Shown: positions 47,882 to 61,137, counted from the first letter of the stretch. The stretch: DNA of 64,000 nt from Nautilus pompilius (GCA_018389105.1 JACATO010000307.1:1451001-1515000); one strand, 5' to 3'. A program made the numbers and translations. Notes: generated from the sequence alone by a model not told the origin.

Positions 47882-49194
47882 TATATATATATTTTTTTTT
47901 TCTGTATGTGCACTCTCTCCACTAATTTTAGAGCTATTAACAGACCAATGGTTTTCTCCTGAATGTAACCAGTCATCTAAAGCCTTATAGTTGAGATAGC
48001 CAAGTTTTTTACAAATCTATTGCATTCCCCTGATTTTTAGAATCTCAGACGGGAATGTTTGCTTGTACTTTATTAAACTATCTTCACAAAAGGCATTTAA
48101 GTTGGTACAACTTATCTTTATCTAGAATCTATTTTTTATTGTTATTATTTAAACTTTATTTGTATTTACTACATAATTTAGGAGGCTTTTTCAATTGTCA
48201 AATATTGACTGCCTCTTGTGAAATTTTATTCTCAGCTGATTTTTGCATTGTCTTACTGTGATTTGTATTAAACTAATCATTTCAACAAGAGGAAGTTCTT
48301 CTTTCTCCTTCACTAAGTGTTATTTGTGACATGAGTGCTCATGTATACAAGAAACATTATCATTGCAGAGGCCAAAAACAAACCAAAGTTTGAAAATCAT
48401 CTTTACTCATGCATTTTCCATAGAAGACAGCTTTATGATGTTTTTAAAATTGTTAAATAAAACAATGCTAAAATGTATGTACAGTAAAAAAATATTCATG
48501 AATTACTAAAACAAGAAACTTAGTTTTCTTTTTTTTTTTTCTTTACTGTAGCATATATATATATATATATACTGGGGACCTTCAAATGAAATCAGGTTGA
48601 AATAGCATTACTGCAATGGAATCTGGCTGGGTTTCATTTAAACATGCACATATATATACACATTTGTTCTATTTGATTCGTTAGCTTAACCTTTGTTTAG
48701 CATGTGTTTAATAGTTTTCAGAATAGTTTGGTGAAGTATCCATCCAGAGTGATAACTTCAGACAAATTCATTACAAAGCATGCCTGTTTGCACTTGGTGG
48801 CCTTTTGGAAGATAAAGCTTTGTCTCAGAATTTAATCACTAGATGACAGAGTATATGTTAAAGTTTGAAAATTTTTTTATCTTTTTCTCATTTCCTTAAA
48901 TGTACTCCAAAACAATTCTAGAGCATTACAATGCTATCATTTTACTTGACAGTTAAGATAGCACATTTTTTTTAGATGTCATTGTCACCGTTAATATTAA
49001 ACATAATGTTTGCTGTTGAAGACAACAAAATTTTATGTATCTATTTCATGAAAATTTTTCTGTCAATCAACAGTTTAGTTTTTTTCATCAAATCCAAGTT
49101 AACTTTTTTCTATTGTTGTTCTAAAGATGTTACCAGGATTTTCTGATAGCTACATGGCCATTTACCCTAACATTCTTGAGTTTTTACTTTACAG

Positions 49195-49225
49195 ATACCA
49201 CAGACCCATGTGCTGCATTGACCTG
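49195..49225 (+). other. Candidate 31-nt micro-exon
   Basis: The acceptor GAGTTTTTACTTTACAG ends at 49,194 and a strong donor, CTG|GTAAGTAA, lies at 49,225/49,226. With one leading nucleotide the rest reads YHRPMCCIDL without stops; another phase reads TTDPCAALT. No flanking exon recognised. Confidence 0.25.
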
Positions 49226-50623
49226 GTAAGTAATTTACAGCACTGTAAGACATCTGTTTTAAATGCTAGCAATCCAGATATATTTGTCTTGGCATAGACT
49301 AATGACCCACTAGCAACCATGCCTTTTCTTTTAAAAAAAAAAGAAAAAATGGCAGAAGCAGAATTATGTGACATCTTCAACTTATCAGTAATCAACCTAA
49401 TAAATAATCCTTTAGACATTGATGTCTACAGACTGTTTTTGCAGCTGTATTCCTTTATCTATCCATCTTGTCTGCAGTATTTTCAACTAAGACTTAAAAT
49501 AGCAATGACCTGTCAAACCCACCAGTGGTCTCATAATGAGGAATATTCTGACAACTTACTAAAGTTTAAATATGACCTAACAAGTGTTAACAACCAGAAA
49601 AATGCAATATGGAAATATCCTTTTGATGTCTAGAATTTTGAAACCTATGAAATCCAGCATCTATACTTTTTTTTTTTCACTTTTCTTTTTTTGTTAAAGG
49701 ACTAAAATGATAATGTAGCATAAATAGTAATTTATATTTGATGGATGTGTTATTGATCCATAAAAATGCCTAAGGTATATAAGTAATAGTGAAAACATCT
49801 ATTAGAAATGTAATTATTTTCTGAACTAATTAATCAGTATTTTAGCAGATGCTTTTGCATTGTGATACTGATTATTAATAAATACTTCATTATTTAGTCC
49901 ATTTTAGTTTGACTAACTTCATTTCTGTGATTTCTTTTAATGATATTGATTGGTGAAAGAAAACTTTTTTTTTAATTTTCAGTCTTTTAAAAATATTAGC
50001 TAAATTTAAATAATTTGTTTGAACTGGTATTTAATGTAAATAAAATTTAATGAAACAAAAAAGAGGCAAGTTATTTAAATAAAGAATGACTTATGAACAT
50101 AAAAGACATAACTTGCAGCCTATGCAGTTGCTAGATCCATTGCACTTTATCATTTCCATTGGAATCAGTTCAAAACCAAGTAACATTTTCTCATCAGTAT
50201 ATAAAAATTTTACTTCAGATTTATAATCTAAATTTGGCATATCTTTTAATATAATTAATTTAGAAAATGTATTCATTTGAAGATCTTATGTGGTCAAATT
50301 GCAGAACTTCTGGATTACATTGTCCCTACATACTCTTCAGATCTCTGCAGACTTTCATATTCATTGGAAACAGTTTAAAATCTCAGTGCTTACAATGATC
50401 AAAATTTCTCTGTGTTGTTAATATACTCTAATCCTTGATAAATATTTCTTTATTTGAGGATGGTATAACAGAATTAGTATATTGCAAAGAAAAAGTAAAA
50501 TATAATTTGTTTAGTGTATTATAAAAGAAACATTGGATATGTACAGTAATTTATATATGTAGTTTTATTAGAAAGATAACAGAATTGCAATTTATGTGGT
50601 TATATTTTAACCCATACCAGTGA

Positions 50624-50637
50624 GGGGGGGGGGGGGG
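50624..50637 (+). repeat. Poly-G tract (14 G)
   Basis: Fourteen consecutive G in strongly AT-rich DNA. Length may be imprecise if derived from error-prone reads. Confidence 0.9.
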
Positions 50638-51480
50638 ATAAAACAAGGCAAAGAGAATGTCTATAAAACTTTACAATATATAGTGAGTGCCTGACCTAAA
50701 CCTATAATTATTTAAAATAATTTTAAAAATCTCAGCATGGACTAACAACTACTTCAAATGTTTTGATGTCCTTGAATCTATCATTTGTAACTTTCCTATT
50801 TTTATTTAATGACTGAAAAAACTAAAAGTCCAAAGATATTTAACCACCTAACACTAGGTGTAGATATTCAGACTGTTCATTCTTATTTATTTATTTAAAG
50901 TTTGAAAAATTCATTACTGTATATTTTGTTAATGCTGAAGTTACCAGTTTTTCTGCTGCTGTGTTATTTTTTCTAGTATCAGATTATTTTAGTTTAGTCA
51001 TTAATAATTATACCCTGTTTTTCTATGACATCAGAAATTTTTTTAAAAATAATAATAAAGCTGATACGCTGAGATTGATTATTATATTAAATAGGTATAG
51101 AATGCTCAATTTTTAGTTCATTAGGAAAGAGAGGCAAACAGACAGAAGTTAAAAATGTGAGGGAGGTGAAATAGTTAAATTATGTTTCAGACATACTTTA
51201 AATTGAATTTCTTGTTGGAAAGTTAAAAAAAAACATTTGTAGGGCATTAATACCCACAGTTCATATTTAAAATGCTACCCAATACAAGATTGATGGTTGC
51301 ACCATTTGTCTATCAACACAGCAGGTTTTGTTTTGTTTTTAATTTTTAGAGAAAAATATTACTGAAATATTTTATCTACATATTAAACAAATATGTAACA
51401 AACTTCATCCATTCAGCTATACAATCACTGTACTCCACATGCAACCCCACTACTGCATGGATTACTTTCCACAGAATATG

Positions 51481-52759
51481 CGAGGTCTGGACAAAAAGAA
51501 ACCAAACTTTTTAAAAAACAAAGTTATTGCTTACAATTTAATCAGACTTGTCTCCTTCAAAATAGTTTTCTCCACTGTTGATACACCATTCCCAATGTTT
51601 TTTCCAGTTATGGAACGCGTTTTCAGGGATAGTACGCAGTTCTCGTAGCGAATTTTCTTCAATCTCTTCTATCGTCTGAAATCAGTGACCTTTCAAGGTG
51701 AATTTCAAATTTGGGAGCAAAACAAAGTCCGCAGGGGCTAAATCCGGAGAGTAGGGCGGCTGGGGGGACGAGAGTCGTCTCATGCTTTGCCAAAAAGTCA
51801 CGGATAAGGAGTGTTGCATTATCATGGTGCAACATCCAGGTTTTGTTTTTCCATGCCTCAGGCCTCCTTCGCACTGCCTCTCTCAACTACCTCAGAACAT
51901 ACAAGTAAAGTGGAACAAACTCATGATGAACGACGCCCTTCCAATCAAAACAGACGATCAACATCACCTTCACATATGAGAGATCCTGACATGCTTTTTT
52001 TGGTTGCAGCGATGATGATCCAACCCTCTGCGATGACTGCCTTTTTGTTTCAACATCGTAGCTGTACACCCACATTTCATCACCTGTTATGACACTTTTC
52101 AGAAAGCTTTCATCAGCATTTGAACGATCAAAAAGCTCCTGACTGACTGTGGCTCAGTTCTCTTTTTGTTCATCTGTCAGCAGACATGGCACAAATTTTG
52201 TGGCTACATGATGCATGTTCAATTTTTCTTTTAAAATCATGTGGCACAAACTTTTACAGATGCCTACTTCTTCGGAAACTTCACGGACAGTCAGGCGACG
52301 ATTTCCACAGATCACAGCTCGCACTTTCTCAATGTGATCATCGCCTGTTGTCATGGAAGGTTGTCCAGATTTGGGATTGTCTTCGGTGGATGTTCTTCCC
52401 GATTTGAAACACTAGTACCACTCATGACATTGCGTACGGCTCAAACAACCCTCCCCATAGGCCTGTTGCAACATTAGAAAAGTCTCCATAAAAGTTTTTC
52501 CCAATTTGAAACGGAATTTCACACAAACATGTTGCTTTTCAAGATCCTTCATTTTTCAACTTGCAACAAATTGCCAAGTGCACTAAATATACATTCACTC
52601 TAGTGTGTGTAGATTGATGACTAACTGATGTGACATGATACGGTTATTATTAGACTGAAGGTCAAAGTCACTGATGCACAGCACTGCAGTCGTGAGCACG
52701 CTGTGCTGATTGGTTGGCACTCTGTTTTAAAAGTTCAGTTTCTTTTTGGACAGACCTCG
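51481..52759 (-). mobile_element. Mariner element 2, full length
   Basis: 1,279 bp with termini CGAGGTCTGGACAAAAAGAA (from 51,481) and, inverted, CGAGGTCTGTCCAAAAAGAA (from 52,759). A TA follows the right end (52,760-52,761). The left flank reads TATG, so the left TA has been lost or altered. The first nine bases of the termini, CGAGGTCTG, are the same as the right end of mariner element 1 located 3.6 kb to the left in the same orientation. The interior is GC-rich relative to the flanks. Confidence 0.9.
51538..52552 (-). pseudogene. Mariner transposase pseudogene (DD34D type)
   Basis: The start is ATG at 52,552: MKDLEKQHVCVKFRFKLGKT, then LQQAYGEGCLSRTQCHEWY, stop, CFKSGRTSTEDN. Next come IEKVRAVICGNRRLTVREVS, EEVGICKSLCH; ATKFVPCLLTDEQKEN, stop; VITGDEMWVYSYDVETK (first Asp); VKVMLIVCFDWKGVVHHEFV, after which the GQT segment is missing. 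WMLHHDNATLLIRDFLAKH keeps the second Asp but lacks the PAHTA residues. In another frame PPYSPDLAPADFVLLPNLK carries the third Asp, then ENYFEGDKSD and TAA at 51,538. Lesions are about four stops, one frameshift and two or three small deletions. It is clearly diverged from mariner element 1, so the two are separate subfamilies or old relatives rather than a duplication. Confidence 0.9.
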
Positions 52760-55700
52760 TACATATACTGTAAATCAGTTTTATATAAAATTCTAGCAAA
52801 AGAAATATTTCAGGGATCAAAATTAAAAATGAAGTCAGCAATTCTTTGATAACAGAACTAGTTTACCAAAAATTTTGGTTGGCTGACATGATTCTTCCAA
52901 AAATTTCACCTAACAGAACAGTTTTTCAAAAGTTTTGATGTTTATATATCTTATGCAATGTAAAAATGATGCAACCATTGGTAGAGAAGATACCTTACCA
53001 CCATTAGTGATGTAGGAAACTATATCATGTTTAACTTTTAATGTTTTTTATAATCCAAAATATTAAATTATTTATCTGCTTTATTTATAATCAGTCTATA
53101 CAAAGAACCCTTTCTTAATATATATATCTTTAAGAAAATGTACCTAACCTTCTAATAAAATTTTAGTTTTTATTAACCAAAATATTTATTGAGCATACCA
53201 TTTATTTCAGTTAAGAGAAGATCTGCTGTATATTCAAAGTTGGACTAAATGTAAATGCCATTAATTGATTTACTAGTTAGAAAATCATTCTCAAATTCAT
53301 TTATTAATAATAGGTTTAAAATACTAAAGTAAACTTTCTTTAAAATTTGAAACAGACCTTTAAAGAAAGTATTCAAAATTATATTTACTACTAGCAGTAA
53401 CTTTTGGTGAACTCATGTTTTAATTTTGTATCCTACTCATTGCTTAGTTTATATTTACATTGTTTAATATTACCTAAAATGTTTAATCTTTTTTTGAATA
53501 TTTCTTCAGTAGCCTTGTATCGATTTTTAATAAGTAAAAACACAAGTTATTTTAGATTTCTATATTTTATGATTTGAAATACTATCTGCACTACATTTAA
53601 GTCTAAGTATATTGCTTTAACAAAACTAGAAGGGTAACCATTTTTCATTAGCAACTGTTTAACATGTTTTTTTTTTAAGTTTGTAATTGTTTATATTTCA
53701 TTTATTTTCAGTGTTTTGTTTAAAAGATGCTTGTTTTATGATTCAGGATCTATGATGTAGTTAATAAGAAATTGTGGCTGTTTTCTTCATTTTTCATTTC
53801 TCCTCTCTACAATGACAGCCAAATTGATGCTGCTATCAGTAATACACAATACTCAGTACAAAAAGTGAAAATAAATTGAAATCAATTATTTTGTATATAT
53901 TAAAATAATAATATATATATATATAATCTGTTAATCTGATTGTGGATAAAAAAGCTACAGAACATAAGTAGGGAATGAACTGAGGTAAGAAGGGGATGAT
54001 GGTCCCTGGAGATATTCTGTTATAATTGGCTAAACTGAGGAGTTTATCAAAGGAAACAGTCAATTTGTCAAACTAATGAAACCCGATAGCTGCCTACATA
54101 AGTGCCTTTACTTTTAGCCTAGAAAAACTGGAGCTGAGAAAATCATGCACATTAATAAATCATTCTTTGCTGTGTCAGTATATATTTAGACTAAGCTGTA
54201 GTTACCAGTGGACATCTCTAGCACAAGTAGAGTATCAGATGAAAGCATTATAATTTAAGCTAGAAACAATGAAAAAAAAAGGATAGAGGGGAGATTTCTT
54301 TAAGCAAGGTCAGATTGGGCATTAAAGTATATTTTTGGGTTTTTTTTTATTTTACTAACAATAGATTTTCTTTCTGCACACTTTAAAGTTCTTAACTTGG
54401 CTAAAATATGCTTTTTGCTTGAATCATTAATTTGTTAGAGTAGTTGCATGTTTTTTGTGGAAAAGTTACATTGTCATATAGTTGATAGTTTTTACTTTGG
54501 TAAAGGTTTTACATAATCTATTAACTAATTTCCATATCTATTCTTAGTTAAATTCCTTAAGCTTGGATTATTTAATTTAAAAATATAATAATCAAGGTAA
54601 AAAATGCCTGAAGTTTAGTGCATTCTCACTGAATAATTAAATATAACCAGTAGTTTTTTTTAGTAACTTATTTGTAGAACAATAGATTGGTTAGTTTAGT
54701 TTATCTTTGCATTTATAAGAAAGCAAAAAGCCATTATGGCTTTTACAAGAATTGTCTGCGAAAGTGATTTTGAAATTGATCAGCACTATCACTCTTAACT
54801 ACTTTGCCTATAATTCATTCCAATTTATTTTCCTTTTTATGATTTACCTTGTTTAAATAGTTTTAATCTTCAAAATTAAAGGAAAAAATTTTTTTTTCTT
54901 TTTTGTGTTATTTGTATGCTATTTTAAAGGAATAACATATATAGAAAGAAATGTAGTTCTATTTGATATTCAAGCAAATAATTGTTTTTTTGTTTTAGTC
55001 TGTGCAAATATTATTTTTCTATAATAACTGTACCAAAAATAGTTTTTATTTGTTTGTTTGTTTTTAAAAAATGTAGAAAATAAATAATTTTCTTATTGTT
55101 CTAACTTAAGAAACCTGTCAATGAGAATTTGAAATTTTAAAAAAATTCTTAAATTGCAAATAATAAATAATTTACAGATTTTTAAGGAAATTTGCTTTAC
55201 TGAACTACTCGTACTTACATTTAATTTTGGAATTTTTTTTTGTCAAGTACATGCAAAAAATTTGGATTATTTATTTATTTAATACCTCATAGCAAATCAA
55301 ATTGTCTTTTTATTGAATAATTTAAGAGGAAGATGCTCAAAATGAAACAAACATTTAGTAAAATAATATGCAGAAAACAATTTAGTCCCAATTTTTTATA
55401 TCTAATTTTTTTGCAAACAAAAAGATCAACAAAAGTGGCATAATACACAAGGCCTGCTTCCAGCATGACATGCACTATGCTGCATTTCATTATCATGTCT
55501 TAACTTTTTTTCCATTTTTTTTTAATACTGAAAGATTTGGTGTTATCTGGAGAAAATAACTTTTTTTAAAGTTTCAGTCTAAATAACATTTCAATCTTTT
55601 AGTATTAAAGACTCCTGAAGTAAATGAATTATTAAACATGACAAATAAATGCTGTAAATATAATACAAAGGAATAAATAACAATGGCTGATTGCTGCAAA

Positions 55701-55929
55701 CAGAATACAGGATTTTAAAAAATAAATCTGAATATCTGTAGCTTTCTGAAAGAAATATAATCAGAAGAAAAAAATAATACAAATGAAGTAAAAAAAAAAT
55801 TGATGTCTTTTGTTCTTCTTTTTTTCATGATTTAAAAAAATATTTCAACAAATTTTTTTTTTTTTCATTTTATGTTATTTTTATAGTATTTCATTTGCTG
55901 TTTTTCTTTTTTACAAAATAAACTTTTAA
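52760..55929. other. AT-rich DNA, nothing recognised
   Basis: A short (TA)n run lies at about 53,908-53,925. Open frames such as 53,836-54,063 (minus) and 55,287-55,496 (minus) are Ile/Leu/Tyr-rich, as AT-rich DNA gives by chance. Confidence 0.6.
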
Positions 55930-56560
55930 AAAAGAGCAATTGACTTTGTTCTTGGGAAACAAACTTCTGGTGAACAAAGAGCATGATGATTATCACCTTC
56001 CTATAGGGCCCATTAGTTTTGCATTTCTTTGGGTATTGTGCCATTGTGAAGAACATTGGGCCATTATCTCAGGGTTGTACAGATACAACAATGTTTTGAC
56101 CCCTGTGATGATGATGTACAAAAAGTTGGATTGTACATAAATATTTTCAGTTCTCTGCATGTGTCCAATTGTCACTGCTTCTGTTCATCTGACATTGCCT
56201 CCTGATCAAAACATGCAACACTTTTCAAATCTCATGTAAACATTTTCTGACAAGGAATATACAAGATACTTAGCATTGAAAATATTATATTGTTTGGTTT
56301 CAGTCACTACTGACAAGTTGGCAAAGGTCCTCTTGCATAGTGTCCTTATTGTGACTTGTCATTGGCAATCTAATATGTTTGTCATCTTTAATTGATCCAT
56401 GCCAATTGTCAAATCACTTATTCCATGTAGCCTGCATTTAATACTTGCAAAGCAAATTGGAAGGTTTACATGCTTTACCATAATGTTGGTGATTGCACAT
56501 TGCTCAAAGTGACATTTTCAACTTCATTCTAATAAATAATGAATCTAATGCAGAGTGTCA
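55930..56560 (-). pseudogene. Mariner transposase remnant 3, heavily eroded
   Basis: The minus strand from about 56,560 has only scattered matches until MSDEQKQ (about 56,200, 'LSDEQKE'). Next is FLYIIITGVKTLLYLYNPEI, read near 56,115-56,060, matching 'FL..IITGDETWVYLYDPE' with the catalytic Asp lost. Then SSQWHNTQRNAKLMGPIGR corresponds to 'SSQW.....PRPKKAR' and IIMLFVHQKFVSQEQSQ to 'MLI.FFD..GIVH.E'. The HHDNAP and SPDLAP blocks are missing. No inverted repeats found. Much older than the other two mariners. Confidence 0.6.
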
Positions 56561-57848
56561 GGTTTATATGCTGATAACTTGCAACACACATGCCATTTAT
56601 TGCCATGGCCATGCAAATAAAATGCATTTGCTGAGCCATTTCAGATACAATATAAGCTGTTACAATCACTATATTCATTTATGTTAACTTGTATAAGGGC
56701 TGACCCTGGGATTTTTTGATAAGTCCTGATGTACAACAGAGCATTTGCATTTCCAGAAATGTTAAAGCAATTGGTATTAGAATTTTGGAAAACATTCTGT
56801 ATGTAGATAAACAAGGTTGTTAACTAATGAAACCTTACTCATTTTGTCAGTAGTAAGTATTCAATATTTGTTAGCATTTAACGTTTTTTGTTTATTTTTT
56901 GCTATATAAAGAATTAGAGATTTTTAAATGAGGAATATATATATTTTTACTTCTACTTATAATATGTATTGAGCATATGGAATATGAAATGTGAATATAT
57001 TGTTTCTTTGTATATATAGCTATCTATGCTGCTGATGTATTGTCATGCAGTTTACTAAGTAGAATCATTAGTAAACCTTTTAAAATTCTATAAGATATGA
57101 CTCACAGAAACCTTTAAAATATTAGGACACACTCATTTTTTTATATTTGTATAATATGTAAATGGTATATTAATATTGAAATATGAAAAAAAAATTGAAA
57201 AGAAAGTATACAACCTAGGTTGTGCAGAAATACTATTGGCTAAGCATAAAAAGCAATGCAATTTGAGCAGAGCCTGTTATAACAGCTACCTATTAATACT
57301 TTTAATTATATTCATTGATGATAGAACTTTTCAGAGTATTACTATTCTGTAAAGTAGTTATTACTCAAGTTTGTCTTGGTAGAAAGGTTACACAACACTT
57401 TAAGTTGATACTTTAACATAGATTTTGATGTTGCTGTTTTGGTGTCATATACATGTTGTTAGATGACATGACAAATTGTAACAAAACTCCAGTTTCACTG
57501 CAGCTGAGCCTGCCTTCAGTTGCAATCAGAAATGTTTGATGCTAATGGCTAAAACAATTCCTTGACTTCATTATTAACCAGCATCACACTTTCCCTTTTC
57601 TTTCTTTTAAATTGCCTGATTGATTATTTTTTGTTATTTTTGTACTGATATCTAAACATTTTAATTATGAAGACAGTCCACTTGTTATTAAAGCACATTA
57701 TCATGAGCAACATGACAAGTAGTGATCCTATCTTTGACACAAGTGTAAATTTCTTCAGTATTTTACACAAATATTGTCTATACTTTTGATGTAATTCTGG
57801 AATATATATATATATCTTCACATGAATAGCCTAGCATAAATTTTATTT
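56561..57848. other. AT-rich DNA, nothing recognised
   Basis: A/T-rich with a short (TA)n run at 57,802-57,816. No supported feature. Confidence 0.55.
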
Positions 57849-58098
57849 TGGGTGGTGCCTGGTGGCTCAGTGGTTAGGCTACTGGACTGTGAAGTTTGAG
57901 AGTTTGAAATCTTCCTGGAATGGTTTCTTCATGTTCATCTTCACTCGCCAGTTGTGGAGGTTTCCTCCCAATTCCAAGTAGAGATTTCCTTACCAAAGTT
58001 GGAAGCTAGGTCTTTGTGGCACAGGATGACACTAAACTCCATTGTAAGGTGGTTTTTTTTTTTCTTGTAGAGACTAGAGAATGCAAAAAAAAAAAAAA
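57849..58098 (+). mobile_element. tRNA-derived SINE with A-tail
   Basis: Begins near GGTGGTGCCTGGTGGCTCAG (57,853). TGGCTCAGTGG at about 57,861-57,871 fits the pol III A box exactly. GAGTTTGAAATCTTCC at about 57,899-57,914 is a degenerate B box, about 30 nt further. A non-tRNA body follows (CCAGTTGTGGAGGTTTCCTC, then CTTTGTGGCACAGGATGACA). It ends in a run of about 14 A at 58,085-58,098. Head, body and tail give the standard three-part SINE structure. The body differs from the SINEs at 18 and 24-25 kb, so this is a separate family. Short direct repeats at the ends were not established. Confidence 0.75.
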
Positions 58099-59339
58099 GT
58101 TTATAGGTTATTTTAAGAAATCTACTTAGAAATAGATTCATTTAAAACTATGTAAATATAAAAAAGAAATCACACCACAGTTGTTATTTTCAAAGTGGTA
58201 ATTTTTTTAAATGAACCCTATTGTTTGGTCAGTATATAGCATTAATGAAATAGTTATACATGTGGAAAAATTATGGTGTCGATTTTTCTTTGACTAAAAA
58301 TTTACCTGGATATTTAATGATTTCTTCAAGCAGGCATGAACCAGAGTTTGCAGACAAGAAGTTATGAATTTGTTTAAATAGCTAAAAAAAAGAGACATTT
58401 CTACAAAATAGTCCTATGTATTTCCCTTTCATCTATTGTCAACTATTTGTAACTTTTATAATATTTACAAATTATTGAATTCAGATATCTTTCATTTTCC
58501 TGGAATTAGTAGTACTATTTTTGTTATTGAATATTTTAACTAATTTGATACATTTTTGAGATATTTAACATTAGTTTAACAATGGTAATTAAAAATTAAA
58601 TTTGCTGAATAATGTAATGTAAGTTAACCATGAAAGGAGCCACAGTGATTAGTAGATAAATTATGAATGTTTTTTGGTCTATACTATAACTTTTTTTACA
58701 GAATTTTTTACTTTTATTAAGACTAATAGTTCTGAAATCATTAATTTTTAAAATATATATGTTTAATGATTTTTTTCTTGGATTTATGGACATCAATAGA
58801 AATAATGCTTATTTTGAATTTTTTGATGAACCTAAATAATGCCTTTGCTTAGCTATTCTGCTAAGTAAAGAGTTAATCAAAACTATGATAGAGTAGATTT
58901 GTTTGAGTATCAGATTTCTCTGCTCATTATAGCAAGTTTACAATAGCAGCTTTGTGTGTGTGTGTGTTGTGTGTGTGTGTGTGTGTGCATGTGTGCATGC
59001 GTGCTATATAAATATCTGTAAGGAGACAGTGGTAAAGCAACATTAATCATCATGTAAGATTGGCTGTATCACTATTTTCACAGTTTGTGCAAAAAAAAGT
59101 TAATGAATATACTACTTCAAAAAATTTTTTTACCATTTGTCCAAAAAAACAGTATTAGCTACAGAAAGCAAATTTATGTTTGTGATAAATTACAATGTAA
59201 GTCTGATAAGGTTATAAATTAATACAAACTTTATATATTATTACAGAAAATATATACAAATAAAATGAATATGCTGTACAGTGCATTAATAAATGATCTG
59301 TGTGCCCTTTGTTTTACATAGAACATGATACCATCTTTT
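58099..59339. other. AT-rich DNA with (TG)n microsatellite
   Basis: An interrupted TG repeat at 58,953-59,005 passes into GCATGTGTGCATGCGTGC. No gene seen. Confidence 0.6.
58953..59005. repeat. (TG)n microsatellite, interrupted
   Basis: TG repeat with one TT interruption and a GCATGTGTGCATGCGTGC end. Confidence 0.95.
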
Positions 59340-59940
59340 TTGTGCTCCCATACAGGTTATCAGTGTATGACTGGAATACTCCAAATGTCTTATAGTACTT
59401 TCCACTATACATCCAAAGTGTTTGGTTACTATTTGACTTTCTCAGTAGTCATATAACTCTGTGTAGCTTCAGTGATATTCATGGACTTTGTGCAGGCCAA
59501 AGCATCTCTGTGAGTGTTCCATCAGCCTCTTTATATTCTAGATATTTTTTCACTAGACTGGCTGTATGCTTGGCATTAATGTCATGTTTGAAGATGAATC
59601 CTTGCCCAATGTCAAATTAGGTAACTTCCTGAGAATAAGAACCTGCCTCTACGTGTTGGTAATCAGTATACCTTTAATTTTATGCAAATCTCTAACATCT
59701 TTCGCTGATATGTACCTTTACCCTTGTATTGTTTCATATTGCCAGACTGATCAAACTTGGACTCATCTATTATCAACATATCAGTTTTGCATATTCTCCT
59801 CAGAGTCTTGCATGCAGCTCCTTTTGAAACATTAAGTCGAGCTACAATCTTCTGCATGGACTAGCCTTTAATAGCTAAGGCTTTGGTTTTCCTAAGTTTG
59901 TCATGTGATATTTCCTTCTCAGGAGCCATAGTATTCACCA
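59340..59940 (-). pseudogene. Tc1-like transposase remnant 5 (internally deleted)
   Basis: The minus strand from about 59,929 reads MAPEKEISHDKLRKTKALAI and KG, stop, SMQKIVARLNVSKGAACKTL, a helix-turn-helix. It jumps directly to DESKFDQSGNMKQY (first catalytic Asp), omitting about 100 residues. After stops come ICIKLKV, then FDIGQGFIFKHDINAKHTAS, LVKKYLEYKEADGTLTEML, WPAQSP (about 59,600-59,480, second Asp block 'QHDNDPKHT'). Then SYMTTEKVK...NTLDV and a worn C-terminus near 59,340. It shares the DIGQ(A/G)F motif and sequence style with remnant 3 at 31 kb, so both belong to one Tc1 subfamily. Confidence 0.7.
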
Positions 59941-61136
59941 TACAACGGTGATACTTCTATAGTCTTTCTGTAGCTGTGGCACTTTCTGACTGCTTGCATG
60001 TCAAGCAATCACTGTACTAGATCAACACATGATTACACTATGGAGCATTTAATTTTTACATGTGTGTGATTCTATTATGCATTATTTACTTTTTAAAAAT
60101 AGATTTTCTTTTGTTTCCATAATTATTTCCAATTTTGTGTGTGTGTGTGTTTTGTTTTCTCTTGTAGATGCACTTAAACTATAAACATTTTGTGGTGTAA
60201 TAAATTAGAAGCCTTACTAGTATTAGTAGTTTTTTGTTTTTACTCTTTCACTAAGTTTTTGTTGTTTAGAGGTTCATTATTAAATACTGCTTTACAAAAG
60301 GAATATTTTTGTAGAAAGCATTTGAAGGTTCCATGGGCTGTTATTTTAGCAGCTCTGTACTCATTTCATTTTTATTAAGGCTTCATTAATTTAACCATAG
60401 ATACAAATGGTGGACTAAACATTAATCCAAGATTTTACATTGATATATTAAAATTGTATTTTTCCATGAAATATACTGAAACATTTCTTATTATTTTTTA
60501 TTAACATTACATTTAAATCTAAATGAAATGCCCAGAAAGTTGATTTTAAGCTGTACAAGGAGCTTCCAGAAAAGTACCTTTTCTGAATATAATTTAATTC
60601 ACATCAATTAAAAATAAATTACTAAATCTGATTTGGATAAATAATTTTTTTATAAACATTTTTTTCTGCTTTGTTTTTTCCAGTCATGTAACTTGTCAAA
60701 TCAACTGATTGGCTCTGTACAACTTAAATTGTGAAAGTTTTCAGACTGTGTAAGACTCATTACTATCTATATTGTGCTGCATGATACTTAGAGAAATTCG
60801 TTCAGAATAAAGAATGAATCGGTATTTATGAAATACAAAATGATGGTTTTATATAGACACAAAGTATACAAGGGAATTACAGTACAATATATAGAAAATT
60901 AAGTCAGATGGATACATATATTTTTTCTTTAAACTCATAAATATATACAGAGATTTAGTTTGATTCTAAATGAATTTCCATATGGAACTCATGTAATACC
61001 AATTCTCTATGGTTTGAACTCATGACTGCACCAGTTATACATAACCTTTCAGCCAAAGGCTTTTGGCTTCAGTGATTGGTCAAGAGATTATGGTTGTACT
61101 TTGTCAATTACTAGGTATTGGATGTTATAATCATTA

Positions 61137-61137
<1 letters not shown>

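Larger units (their letters stand above)
47882..51480. other. AT-rich DNA with microsatellite, palindrome and poly-G
   Basis: (TA)n at 48,552-48,571 is followed by a small imperfect palindrome (48,581-48,642). A run of 14 G lies at 50,624-50,637. The candidate micro-exon at 49,195-49,225 is listed separately. No gene was found. Confidence 0.55.

Noticed and set aside
51711-52477. Plus-strand ORFs over mariner element 2
   Set aside because: Antisense shadows of the minus-strand transposase pseudogene.
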